Translations under genes and position numbers: made by a program
Origin: Corynebacterium pygosceleis
Lineage (GTDB): Bacteria; Actinomycetota; Actinomycetes; Mycobacteriales; Mycobacteriaceae
Direction: 5' to 3'
Assembly (NCBI RefSeq): GCF_016595275.2
Contig: NZ_JAENIQ020000001.1
Span: forward strand, 496,001-560,000
Length of the DNA stretch: 64,000 nucleotides
Part shown: positions 1 to 7,920 of the stretch, in pieces
Position numbering within the stretch: position 1 is the first letter of the stretch
Layout: every line of letters begins with the position of its first letter
The notes under the pieces: model-generated
What the model saw: the letters and a program-made list of their open reading frames with translations, nothing else
The model's database searches: none
What the model was told of the DNA's origin: nothing

Positions 1-778
1 GGGTAGACTGCTCGGCCGCGCCGCGGAGCACGGGGTCGACGTCGGTGTAGATCTCGTCGACCAGGGTCTTCAGGGGGATGTCCTTGCCGAGGCGGGCGCG
101 GACCTCGCGGACCTGCGCGAGGCGCTGCTCACGGCGGTCGATGTACTTGCGGGCCATCTGCGCGGTGTCGGGAAGGTCGGGGCCGTGGGCGGGCAGCAGG
201 TGGATGCCGTCGCCCTCCTTCTCCAGCATGTGGAGGGTGTCCAGGTAGAGCCCCAGGTCACCGTCGGTCTCGGAGATCATGGTGGTGTGCCGACCGGCGA
301 TCGTGTCACCGGTGAAGATGCCCTCCAGTGTCGATTCATGGGGCACGCCGCTCCAGATGAAGAAGCAGGCGGAATCCGAGGTGTGCCCCGGGGTGTGTCG
401 GACCTCGATCTGCGGGGTCACCCCCTCGAGGGAGATGACCTCCCGGTCCTCCAGCGGTTCCCCCTCGCGGCAGTAGGTTTTGTCGAAGGCTCGGACGGGT
501 GCGCCGGTGAGCTGGCGGAACCGGCCGGTGGAGTCGGCGTGGTCGTGGTGCCGGTGGGTGATCAGGATCAGTGCGACCTCACTGGCCTTGCTGTTGAGGA
601 CGTTGAGATGGCCCTCATCCTCCGGCCCCGGGTCGATGACGATGCTCCGTGGATCGCCCTCCGCACGGATGACCCAGGAGTTTGTTCCCTCCAGTGAGGC
701 GTAGGACGGGTTCGGACTGAGGACAACTGCAGCTGACGGCGTTACCGGACGCAGCTGGCTGTAGGCGGGGTGCTCCAT
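1..778 (-). CDS. MBL-fold metallo-hydrolase, C-terminus cut by window edge
   Basis: The reading frame opens at ATG 778 and stays open to base 1, so the C-terminus lies outside the window. The zinc-binding motif H-x-H-x-D-H is at residues 75-80 (THRHHDHAD), and further metal-site motifs follow: a HTPGHT segment, a GDT segment and a late LPAHGP segment. This is the metallo-beta-lactamase fold, most like the hydrolase (LACTB2/RNase Z-like) that sits beside ridA, whiB4 and ponA2 in mycobacteria. The substrate is unknown; hydrolysis of an ester or thioester is inferred from the fold only. It is co-directional with ridA, with 39 bases between them, and probably cotranscribed. Confidence 0.88.
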   Translation of the reverse strand, partial: MEHPAYSQLRPVTPSAAVVLSPNPSYASLEGTNSWVIRAEGDPRSIVIDPGPEDEGHLNVLNSKASEVALILITHRHHDHADSTGRFRQLTGAPVRAFDKTYCREGEPLEDREVISLEGVTPQIEVRHTPGHTSDSACFFIWSGVPHESTLEGIFTGDTIAGRHTTMISETDGDLGLYLDTLHMLEKEGDGIHLLPAHGPDLPDTAQMARKYIDRREQRLAQVREVRARLGKDIPLKTLVDEIYTDVDPVLRGAAEQST

Positions 779-817
779 GCCCACCAGCTTAACCGCCAAC
801 GGCGTCCGTGCACGGTG

Positions 818-1276
818 TTACTCCTTGATTTCCACCACAATCTCCACCTCGACGGGCGAGCCGAGGGGCAGTTCATAGACGCCGACGGCGGAGCGGGCGT
901 GTCGTCCGGCGTCCCCGAAGATCTCGGCGAGGGTGTCGGAGGCGCCGTTGAGGACGGCGGCCTGGGCGTTGAATCCCTCCGCCGAGGCGACGAATCCGGT
1001 CACCTTGAGGACACGGGAGACGTTGTCGATGCCGACGAGGGAGTCGACGGCGGCGAGTGCGTTGAGGGCGCAGGTGCGCGCCAGGTGGGCCGCGTCGTCG
1101 ACGGTGACGTCCGCACCGACCTTGCCGGTCGCGGCGAGGGCACCATCGACGATCGGGAGCTGACCGGAGGTCCACACCTGATCACCGACCCGGATGGCCG
1201 GTTGGTAGGAGCCTGCGGGCGCGGCGACGGTCGGCAGGGTGATCCCGAGTTCGTTGAGACGTTGCGTGATTCCCAT
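818..1276 (-). CDS. RidA/YjgF-family protein (enamine/imine deaminase family)
   Basis: This 152-residue protein has the RidA ending ARSAVGVYELPLGSPVEVE, which contains the conserved Arg that binds the carboxylate of imine intermediates. RidA proteins speed hydrolysis of reactive 2-aminoacrylate-type imines made by PLP enzymes. This is the longer actinobacterial version (canonical RidA is about 130 residues), so the exact substrate may differ. The ATG at 1276 lies one base after the stop of the DUF4177 gene, which implies translational coupling. The order DUF4177-ridA-MBL hydrolase beside whiB4-ponA2 is conserved in Mycobacteriales. Confidence 0.9.
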   Translation of the reverse strand: MGITQRLNELGITLPTVAAPAGSYQPAIRVGDQVWTSGQLPIVDGALAATGKVGADVTVDDAAHLARTCALNALAAVDSLVGIDNVSRVLKVTGFVASAEGFNAQAAVLNGASDTLAEIFGDAGRHARSAVGVYELPLGSPVEVEIVVEIKE

Positions 1277-1277
1277 G

Positions 1278-1439
1278 TCAGGCCTTCGGGCGCTTCATGT
1301 AGGCGACGACGTTCTCGGGGTTCGGGCCCGGCACGACGGTGACGAGCTCCCAGCCGTCCTCGCCCCAGGTGTCGAGGATCTGCTTGGTGGCGTGTGTGAG
1401 CAGTGGAACGGTTGCGTATTCCCAGGCGGTGTTAGTCAT
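1278..1439 (-). CDS. DUF4177-like small protein
   Basis: A 53-residue ORF starts at ATG 1439 and ends one base before the ridA start. The pattern is the DUF4177 one: a start with WEYATVPL, then ILDTWGEDGWELVTVVPG, ending YMKRPKA. It has no signal peptide or membrane segment. The function is unknown. The tight spacing to ridA and the conserved core W-G-x-D-G-W-E-L-V support a real gene despite its small size. Confidence 0.8.
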   Translation of the reverse strand: MTNTAWEYATVPLLTHATKQILDTWGEDGWELVTVVPGPNPENVVAYMKRPKA

Positions 1440-1528
1440 GCCTGACACCTTATGCGAGTCTCGGCGGGCCGGCAGCCGTGAGCGCCGTGGACGGTCCTGT
1501 TCCCGACAGGCTCCGGGGGCGGCGCCAG

Positions 1529-1888
1529 CTAGATGCCGACCAGTTCACCGCCTGCGGCGAGATACTCCGCCCAGTTTCTGATGTGCGGGTTCTTGCGGAG
1601 CAGTGCCCTGCGCTGCCGCTCGGTCAGTCCTCCCCAGACACCGAACTCGACACGGTTGTCGAGGGCGTCGGCGCGACATTCCGTGAGTACGGGGCAGCGG
1701 CGGCAGATCGCGGCGGCCTTGCGCTGTGCGGCGCCTCGGACGAACAGGGCGTCGGGGTCACCTTCCCGGCACTTCGCCCGGGTGACCCATTCACCGCGCC
1801 CCGGGGGCGTGGCGGTGGCGGAGGAGGCGCGTGAACTGCGGGCGAAGTAGGGGTTCGTGCGTGGGTCCTGGATGAGTGATGTGGTCAT
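1529..1888 (-). CDS. whcA: WhiB-family Fe-S regulator (WhiB4/WhcA-like)
   Basis: A 119-residue WhiB-like protein. The four cluster-ligating cysteines are C40, C62, C65 and C71 (C-x21-C-x2-C-x5-C). The GVWGG turn follows at about 83-87, then a basic C-terminal helix (ERQRRALLRKNP) for DNA contact. WhiB proteins bind a redox-sensitive [4Fe-4S] cluster and regulate transcription, usually with the primary sigma factor. The position divergent from a PonA2-type PBP matches mycobacterial whiB4 and C. glutamicum whcA, a repressor of oxidative-stress genes. The symbol rests on this synteny. Confidence 0.88.
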   Translation of the reverse strand: MTTSLIQDPRTNPYFARSSRASSATATPPGRGEWVTRAKCREGDPDALFVRGAAQRKAAAICRRCPVLTECRADALDNRVEFGVWGGLTERQRRALLRKNPHIRNWAEYLAAGGELVGI

Positions 1889-2023
1889 CGCTGATCTCTC
1901 CTACTGCATGCCTTCATTGACGCATGTAAGTGTATTCACACCGGACATCACATGTCGAATGCGTCACACCGGTGGGTGGGGTGAGCGTTTCCGGGGTACG
2001 GGATTGTTACGTAGGGTAAAGGG

Positions 2024-4423
2024 GTGTCTCTCGTGAAATCCCTGTCCAAGACCGCAGGCGCCGTCGTCGCCGTCGGAGTTCTCGGTGCGGCTGTCGTCGC
2101 ACCGGTGGCCGGAATATCCGGGATGGCCGTCGCCCGGACGCAGGAGGCGATGTCCTCGAACCTCGCCGACCTCACCAATGGTGAGGCGCCCGGGGTGACA
2201 ACGATCCTGGATTCCCACGGCACTCCGATGGCCTGGCTGTACAGGCAGCGCAGATTCGAGGTCGGCGGGGATCAGATCTCCCCGGCGATGAAGCAGGCGA
2301 TCGTCAGTGTCGAGGACCGCCGTTTCTACGAGCATGACGGCGTGGACTGGCAGGGAACCATCCGGGCGATGGCGACCAACATCTTCTCGGGGTCCGTTCA
2401 ACAGGGTGCGTCCACGCTCGACCAGCAGTACGTGAAGAACTACCTCCTGCTCGTCGACGCCGAGGATGAGGCGGAACAGGCCGCGGCCACCGAGACCAGT
2501 TACGCCCGTAAACTCCGCGAGATGAGGATGGCCTCCGATCTGGAGCAGCTGCTGACCAAGGACGAGATCCTCACCAGGTACCTCAACATCGTCCCCTTCG
2601 GTAACGGGGCCTACGGTGTCGAGGCTGCGGCGCAGACCTATTTCGGTGTCCCCGCCGTCGAACTGGATGTGGCGCAGTCGGCGATGCTCGCCGGTATCGT
2701 CCAGTCGTCGTCGGTGCTCAATCCGTACACCAACGAGGCGGGTGTCACCCAACGCAGGAACACGGTGATCGACACCATGGTCGCCACGGGATCGATCACG
2801 CCCGAGGAGGGGGCGGCGATCAAGCAGCAGCCCCTCGGGGTGCTGCCCGCCCCCAATGAACTGCCCCGGGGCTGCATCGCCGCCGGCAACCGTGGTTTCT
2901 TCTGTGACCATGTCCTGCGCTACCTGGAGGACAAGGGCATCGGCCTGGACGAGCTGGAGACCGGCGCCTACACGGTCGAGACGACCCTGGATCCCGTCAT
3001 CCAGGATGTCACACACGATGCGGTGACCAGCCAGGTTGACCCCATGGCGCCGGGAGTCGCCGAGGTCATGGACGTCGTCGAACCCGGTGAGGACGATCAC
3101 CCCATCCGTGCCATGGTCTCCTCCCGCAACTACGGACTCAACCTCGAGGCCGGCGAGACCGTGCTCCCGCAGACCTCGACGAGGGTCGGCAACGGCGCCG
3201 GATCCGTCTTCAAGATCTTCACTGCCGCGGCAGCCCTCGAGAAGGGCATGGGCGTGGACACGATGCTCGACGTCCCCACCCGCTACGAGGCACGGAACCT
3301 CGGCACCGGCGGCGCGGAGAACTGCCCGCCCGACACCTACTGTGTCGAGAATGCCGGTGTCTTCAAACCGAAGATGACGCTCAAGGATGCTCTCGCGCAC
3401 TCCCCCAACACGACGTTCGTCAAACTCATCGAGACGGTCGGTGTCAGCCCGACCGTGGACATGGCCGTGAAACTGGGGCTGCGGGGCTACGCGGAACCGG
3501 GCAGCTTCGACGGTGAGTCCTCCATCGCGGACTACATGAAGGACAACAATCTCGGATCCTTCACACTCGGACCGACGGCGGTCAACCCGCTGGAACTCGC
3601 GAATGTCGCCGCCACGGTCGCCTCCGGTGGTGTCTGGTGCGAACCGAACCCGATCGTGCGGGTCACGGACCGCCACGGCCGGGACGTCACCCCGGATCGC
3701 CCCGACTGCGAACGGGTCCTCGATGCGGGGGTCGCGCACGCCCTCGAGGACGGCCTGTCACAGGACGTGGTGTCCGGTACCGCCGCCGATGCGGCACGCG
3801 CCGCAGGCTGGTCCGCGCCGACCGCCGCCAAGACGGGAACGACGGAATCCCACCAGTCAGCGGCGTTCATGGGATTCAACAGTGGCTTCGCCGCCGCCCC
3901 GTACATCTACAATGACGGCACCACGGTGTCCCCGCTGTGCACGGGGCCACTTCGCCAGTGCCCCGCAGGCAACCTCTACGGCGGTATGGAGGCCGCCCGT
4001 ACCTGGTTCAACGCCGCGAACCGGATTCCCGCCGCCACCGGTGGCCGACTCGGCCCCGTCGACGCCCGCTTCAGGCAGGGAACGGCCGTCGCGGACCTGC
4101 CGAAGGTGTCCGGGATGAGCGAGGACGACGCACGGAGGAAGATCACCGCCGAGGGTTACACCGTGCGCACCCAGTACGTTCCGGGAAACGGGATGCCGCT
4201 CGGCCGGGCCGTCAATGTGGTTCCGGTGCAGGAGCCGCTCCTGGAGGGCGGCGAGGTCATCCTGCAGCTGTCCGACGGCTCCCGTCCCGTCCAGGTCCCG
4301 CCGGTCCCCGCACAACCCCCGGCCGGGGAACAGCACACCCGGAGGGACGCGCCCGATCCGGGGGAGACCCTGGAGAACCTGCAGAACACCCTCAACGGCA
4401 TTCTGCGGGAGAACGGGTTCTGA
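2024..4423 (+). CDS. ponA2: Bifunctional penicillin-binding protein, PonA2 type, with PASTA domain
   Basis: A 799-residue class A PBP with a GTG start. An N-terminal membrane anchor (about 8-32) is followed by the glycosyltransferase domain, with catalytic Glu97 in SVEDRRFYEHDG and the STLDQQYVKNYL motif. The transpeptidase domain has all three motifs: S394-x-x-K397 (GSVFK), S460-P-N462, and K603-T-G. A PASTA domain follows (about 691-756), and the tail is Pro-rich. It polymerises and crosslinks peptidoglycan at the outer face of the membrane. It is divergent from the whiB4-like gene across 135 bases, as in mycobacteria. Confidence 0.95.
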   Translation: MSLVKSLSKTAGAVVAVGVLGAAVVAPVAGISGMAVARTQEAMSSNLADLTNGEAPGVTTILDSHGTPMAWLYRQRRFEVGGDQISPAMKQAIVSVEDRRFYEHDGVDWQGTIRAMATNIFSGSVQQGASTLDQQYVKNYLLLVDAEDEAEQAAATETSYARKLREMRMASDLEQLLTKDEILTRYLNIVPFGNGAYGVEAAAQTYFGVPAVELDVAQSAMLAGIVQSSSVLNPYTNEAGVTQRRNTVIDTMVATGSITPEEGAAIKQQPLGVLPAPNELPRGCIAAGNRGFFCDHVLRYLEDKGIGLDELETGAYTVETTLDPVIQDVTHDAVTSQVDPMAPGVAEVMDVVEPGEDDHPIRAMVSSRNYGLNLEAGETVLPQTSTRVGNGAGSVFKIFTAAAALEKGMGVDTMLDVPTRYEARNLGTGGAENCPPDTYCVENAGVFKPKMTLKDALAHSPNTTFVKLIETVGVSPTVDMAVKLGLRGYAEPGSFDGESSIADYMKDNNLGSFTLGPTAVNPLELANVAATVASGGVWCEPNPIVRVTDRHGRDVTPDRPDCERVLDAGVAHALEDGLSQDVVSGTAADAARAAGWSAPTAAKTGTTESHQSAAFMGFNSGFAAAPYIYNDGTTVSPLCTGPLRQCPAGNLYGGMEAARTWFNAANRIPAATGGRLGPVDARFRQGTAVADLPKVSGMSEDDARRKITAEGYTVRTQYVPGNGMPLGRAVNVVPVQEPLLEGGEVILQLSDGSRPVQVPPVPAQPPAGEQHTRRDAPDPGETLENLQNTLNGILRENGF

Positions 4424-4435
4424 TCCGACCTGCCG

Positions 4436-4906
4436 TCAGGGACGCTGGAGGCGCTCCCTGACGGCGGTGGAGATCCGTTTCCCGTCGGCACGCCCCGCCA
4501 CCGCAGCCTGGGCGGCCTTCATGACCTGCCCCATCTGCTTCATCGTCACGGCTCCGCCGGTCTCCTCCGCGACCTCCGCGACCGCTGAATCGACGACCGC
4601 GGCGAGATCCGCGTCATCGAGCTGCGCCGGCTGGTAGCGGGCCAGGATGTCCGCCTCGGTGTCCTCGGCGTCGGCGAGTTCCGTGCGACCCGCGTCCCGG
4701 TAGATACCGGCGGACTCCCGGCGTTTCTTGATCTCCCGCGCGATCAACCGGAGAACGTCATCGTCCCCGACCTCGTGTTTGGCGCCGGAGACCGCCTCGG
4801 TCTGGATCGCGGCGAGAAGACTGCGCAGTGTGCGCTTGGTGTCTTCGTCACGGGCCTTCATGGCTGCGGTGAGATCCGCACGGACAGCGTCAGTCAACGT
4901 ACTCAT
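4436..4906 (-). CDS. GatB/YqeY domain-containing protein
   Basis: A 156-residue protein starting at ATG 4906 (MSTLTDAVRADLTAAMKARD). It has the YqeY pattern: RTLRSLLAAI near the start, IAREIKKRRESA in the middle, and a C-terminal MGQVMKAAQA segment that matches the tRNA-binding tail domain of GatB. The stand-alone YqeY family has no proven enzymatic role. A longer in-frame extension to 5014 would overlap the divergent metallophosphoesterase gene and is not conserved in style, so the internal ATG is chosen. The gene is convergent with ponA2, whose stop lies 12 bases away. Confidence 0.88.
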   Translation of the reverse strand: MSTLTDAVRADLTAAMKARDEDTKRTLRSLLAAIQTEAVSGAKHEVGDDDVLRLIAREIKKRRESAGIYRDAGRTELADAEDTEADILARYQPAQLDDADLAAVVDSAVAEVAEETGGAVTMKQMGQVMKAAQAAVAGRADGKRISTAVRERLQRP

Positions 4907-4929
4907 ACGGTCCACGATACGCTGGACAG

Positions 4930-5850
4930 GTGCAACCGAACACGAACCGCATCCTCCGATCCACCCTCTCCGCAACCGGTGCCGCCGCACTGGGCGGGGC
5001 CGCCCTCGCGGCATGGGGAAACCGTGAGCTGGAGAACTTCCGGCTCCACGAGGTCACCGTCCCGCTGCTGCCCCCCGGGACACTCCGCGGCGACAGCACC
5101 GATTTCCGGATCCTGCACATCAGCGATCTGCACATGCTGCCGGGGCAGGACACGAAGCGTGAGTGGGTCAGCTCCCTCATCGACACGGACCCCGATCTCG
5201 TCGTCAACACCGGGGACAATCTCGGGGACGCGAAGACGGTCCCCGATGTTCTCCGTGCCCTCGGCCCCCTGCTGAGCCGCCCGGGCCTGTTCGTCTTCGG
5301 CAGCAACGACTACTGGGCTCCCCGTCCGGTGAACCCCCTCGGCTATCTGGCACGACGGAAACGGCCGGTCAGCGATGTGGAGTTGCCGTGGCGGGACATG
5401 CGGGCCGCTTTCGTCGAACACGGCTGGCGGGACGCCACCCACGCCCGGTGCGAGTTCAAGGCCGGGCATGTCCGTATCGCCGCGGCCGGGGTCGATGACC
5501 CGCACCACGATCTCGACGACTACGACACCATCGCAGGCCCGCCGCACCGGGACTGTGATCTCGCGCTGGCGCTCTCACACGCACCGGAGCCGGCCGTCCT
5601 GCGCCGATTCGCCGATGACGGTTATCAGCTGGCCCTGTGCGGACACACGCACGGAGGTCAGATCTGCCTTCCCGGCGGGCGCGCGATCGTGACGAACTGC
5701 GGCATCAACGCGCGGAGGGCGAAGGGCCTCAGTCACCTCGGCCCGATGCACCTCCACGTCTCCGAGGGACTGGGCACGTCACGCTACGCTCCAGTACGCC
5801 TGTTCTGCCCCCCGGCCGCAACACTCCTGCGGATCACCGAACACGCCTGA
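4930..5850 (+). CDS. Metallophosphoesterase, membrane-anchored
   Basis: A 306-residue calcineurin-like phosphoesterase with a GTG start. The metal-ligand blocks are in order: HISDLHM (D-x-H), NTGDNLGD (GD-N), GSNDYW in the place of the usual GNHD/E, and near the C-terminus LCGHTHGGQICLPGG (GHTHGGQ). The N-terminus has a weakly hydrophobic segment (about 11-29), probably a membrane anchor. The family includes YkuE/YaeI-like lipid phosphatases, but the substrate cannot be told from sequence. The start lies 23 bases from the divergent YqeY start. The gene lies next to ponA2, as in mycobacteria. Confidence 0.88.
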   Translation: MQPNTNRILRSTLSATGAAALGGAALAAWGNRELENFRLHEVTVPLLPPGTLRGDSTDFRILHISDLHMLPGQDTKREWVSSLIDTDPDLVVNTGDNLGDAKTVPDVLRALGPLLSRPGLFVFGSNDYWAPRPVNPLGYLARRKRPVSDVELPWRDMRAAFVEHGWRDATHARCEFKAGHVRIAAAGVDDPHHDLDDYDTIAGPPHRDCDLALALSHAPEPAVLRRFADDGYQLALCGHTHGGQICLPGGRAIVTNCGINARRAKGLSHLGPMHLHVSEGLGTSRYAPVRLFCPPAATLLRITEHA

Positions 5851-5943
5851 TTTCGCCACCGGTACAGGGGCCACCAGCTGGGGTTTTGCCCGGTACGATC
5901 CCGTAGGCTAAAGTATTCCGGGTAGCGGACAGAGTCCGCACAC

Positions 5944-6020
5944 CGGGATATGGCGCAGCTTGGTAGCGTGCCTCGTTCGGGACGAGGAGGTCGCAGGTTC
6001 AAATCCTGTTATCCCGACCA
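5944..6020 (+). tRNA. tRNA-Pro(CGG)
   Basis: The acceptor stem CGGGATA pairs with TATCCCG. The anticodon arm CCTCG-TTCGGGA-CGAGG gives anticodon CGG (codon CCG). The T-arm has GGTTCAAATCC. Discriminator A is followed by an encoded CCA (6018-6020). A strong terminator hairpin follows within 7 bases. Confidence 0.95.
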
Positions 6021-6026
6021 CCACGT

Positions 6027-6070
6027 GAGGGCGGCGAACTTTTCATCAGTTCGCCGCCCTCAGGTTTTTC
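6027..6070 (+). terminator. Rho-independent terminator after tRNA-Pro
   Basis: A perfect 13-bp stem, GAGGGCGGCGAAC / GTTCGCCGCCCTC, with a 9-base loop is followed by CAGGTTTTTC. The T-run is on the plus strand only, so the terminator serves the tRNA. Confidence 0.88.
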
Positions 6071-6074
6071 TTTG

Positions 6075-7664
6075 TTACGGAGCCTCCGGAGAGCGTGACG
6101 GAAGGTCGTGGGCGGAGGTCTGACCGGGGTCCGGCCCCACGGTCACCGTATCCCCGGGACCACCCGCGACCGTACCGGACGACCGTTCCACCGCCGGGGC
6201 GAAACGGCCCGTGACCGCCCCCAGGAGAACCAACGCCCCGAGAACGGCGACCGCGACCCACAGGACGGGGCCGCTCCCACCGGAGTCGAGTTCGGTCAGT
6301 GCGGCGACCGGGTAACCCACGGGGGTCAGTGCGGTGGCGAGCCGCCAGGATGCGGTCACCGTTTCCCCGGATGCGATGGCGGAGAAGACGTGGCCGACTA
6401 TCCCCACCTGGGCGATCAGGCCCAGCACCAGTGCGATACGCCCGACGGTCCCGCCGAGCAGACCGATCACCGCGCGACCCGACACCGCGGCGGCGACAGC
6501 GGCCAACGTGACCACGAGGATGGACCCGGTGAGCGCGACGGCCCCCGTCGGCCGGGCGACGGTGGCGACGAAAACCGCACCGACGGCCGCGATCCCGATG
6601 ACCGGGAGAATCTGGGCAGGCCCGGGACGGCGGCCCCCACCGTCGGACCGTGCCGGGGAAGCAACCACGATCAACCACAGGGATGTGGCCGCCAACCAGA
6701 CGAGGAGTGCCGCGAAGAAGGCGTTCATCCCGCCGCTACCGGGAACCACGTTCGTCTCCGGCGTCGAACGTGATTCCTCCGCCCCGGCGGCCCCGGGGGT
6801 TTCCCTGGCGGGCAGACCGGACCGGAACGCATCGACCTTGTTCTCGTTGGCTTCCGCCATGGCGTGGATGCGTGCGGCACCGTCGCGCAGTTCACCGACC
6901 CCCTCCCGGAGGGTCCTGGTCCCCTCATCCAGTTCACGGAGTCCCCCGGTCAGCGACCGGGATCCCGTGACGGCACTGTAGACACCGTCATGGAACGGCT
7001 GTCCGGGTTTGCTCAGCTGGTCGGCGACCTGACGGGAACCGTCGCGGAGTTCATTGAGCTGGCCGAGCATCCCGGGGTCGAGGCGGAAGTTGACCACCTC
7101 GACCCGCAGTTTGACCAGTTCCATGCGTAGTTGCGCCGCGTCCGGATGATCTGACGTCGCGAGGGTGGCGTCCACCTCATCGAGGACACCGAGAAGATCA
7201 TCACGGGCACCGGGCATGGCCTCGATCTGCTCCACCGCACGGGCCACACCATCGGCGACCTGCGTAGCCCCATCACCGAGCTGCCCGGTCCCCGCCTGGA
7301 GACGGATCAGTCCGTCGGTGAGCCGCTGCGAGCCATCGGCCGCTTCCGTGACCCCCTCGGAGAGTCTCCGACTCCCGTCGTCGAGTTTCTCGACGCCGTC
7401 GTTCAGCTCACCGGTGCCCGCGACGAGGAAACCCGCCTGCGTGTCAGCCTCCCCTGCGGCACGCCGTGCCGCGACAAGGTTGTTTCCGTTCGGTACGGTC
7501 TGCGCGACGTCCGTTCCGGTCGCGGGTTCCCCGGCGCTCCGCGCGGTGAACGTGACCGTGAGATCGGTGTCCGTGACGACCGTGTAGACCGCGCCCGCGA
7601 CCACGGGCAGGAACAGCAGCAGGGCCAGCAGGACACGGGTGACGGTTGCTCCGGTTCGGCTCAT
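6075..7664 (-). CDS. YhgE/Pip-like membrane protein
   Basis: About 529 residues from ATG 7664 (MSRTGATV). An N-terminal membrane helix is followed by a long extracytoplasmic region rich in Leu/Asp-Gly heptad repeats (LNDGVEKLDDGSRRLSEGV, LTDGLIRLQAGTGQLGDG, LREGVGELRDGAARI). At least five hydrophobic segments follow in the C-terminal 200 residues. This N-TM / DG-repeat / multi-TM layout is that of YhgE/Pip (phage-infection-protein) and ABC-2-permease-like proteins. The DG repeats are predicted to form long coiled coils at the cell surface. No ATPase partner is adjacent. The function is unproven. An ATG 15 codons upstream is possible, but the internal ATG gives a normal basic N-terminus before the helix. 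Confidence 0.7.
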   Translation of the reverse strand: MSRTGATVTRVLLALLLFLPVVAGAVYTVVTDTDLTVTFTARSAGEPATGTDVAQTVPNGNNLVAARRAAGEADTQAGFLVAGTGELNDGVEKLDDGSRRLSEGVTEAADGSQRLTDGLIRLQAGTGQLGDGATQVADGVARAVEQIEAMPGARDDLLGVLDEVDATLATSDHPDAAQLRMELVKLRVEVVNFRLDPGMLGQLNELRDGSRQVADQLSKPGQPFHDGVYSAVTGSRSLTGGLRELDEGTRTLREGVGELRDGAARIHAMAEANENKVDAFRSGLPARETPGAAGAEESRSTPETNVVPGSGGMNAFFAALLVWLAATSLWLIVVASPARSDGGGRRPGPAQILPVIGIAAVGAVFVATVARPTGAVALTGSILVVTLAAVAAAVSGRAVIGLLGGTVGRIALVLGLIAQVGIVGHVFSAIASGETVTASWRLATALTPVGYPVAALTELDSGGSGPVLWVAVAVLGALVLLGAVTGRFAPAVERSSGTVAGGPGDTVTVGPDPGQTSAHDLPSRSPEAP

Positions 7665-7839
7665 ACCGTGAAATCTAGCGGTAATACCGGGAAAGGTGAT
7701 GAGCCACACCGAACACGTTCCGTGGGAGAGGTGAACGGATCAGGCCGTGTGCGCGGCCGGAACGGAAGGCTCACATCATTCACCCGGGCGCACCATCCGA
7801 CGCTGTACACAATGGCTGACTGGTATCGTCTACAAGGGT

Positions 7840-7920
7840 ATGTCTGACTCCAGCTCGACTCGAATCTACCCACGGTACCCCTCAGAAAACTCAAGGAACG
7901 CAGGTGTGATGCCCAAGTGA
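7840..7920 (+). CDS. Possible 26-residue leader ORF overlapping the mrpA start
   Basis: ATG 7840 opens MSDSSSTRIYPRYPSENSRN plus six further residues, and its TGA (7918-7920) overlaps the mrpA GTG in a GTGA arrangement. A TATCGT (7823-7828) lies about 12 bases upstream, close enough to be a -10 element with a very short leader, as is common in corynebacteria. The peptide resembles no family known to me. It could couple mrpA translation to upstream ribosomes, or it could be chance. Confidence 0.3.
   Translation: MSDSSSTRIYPRYPSENSRNAGVMPK

Noticed and set aside
1964-3739. 591-codon open frame opposite ponA2
   Set aside because: Shadow frame caused by high-GC codon use; the plus strand encodes a complete PBP with all catalytic motifs.
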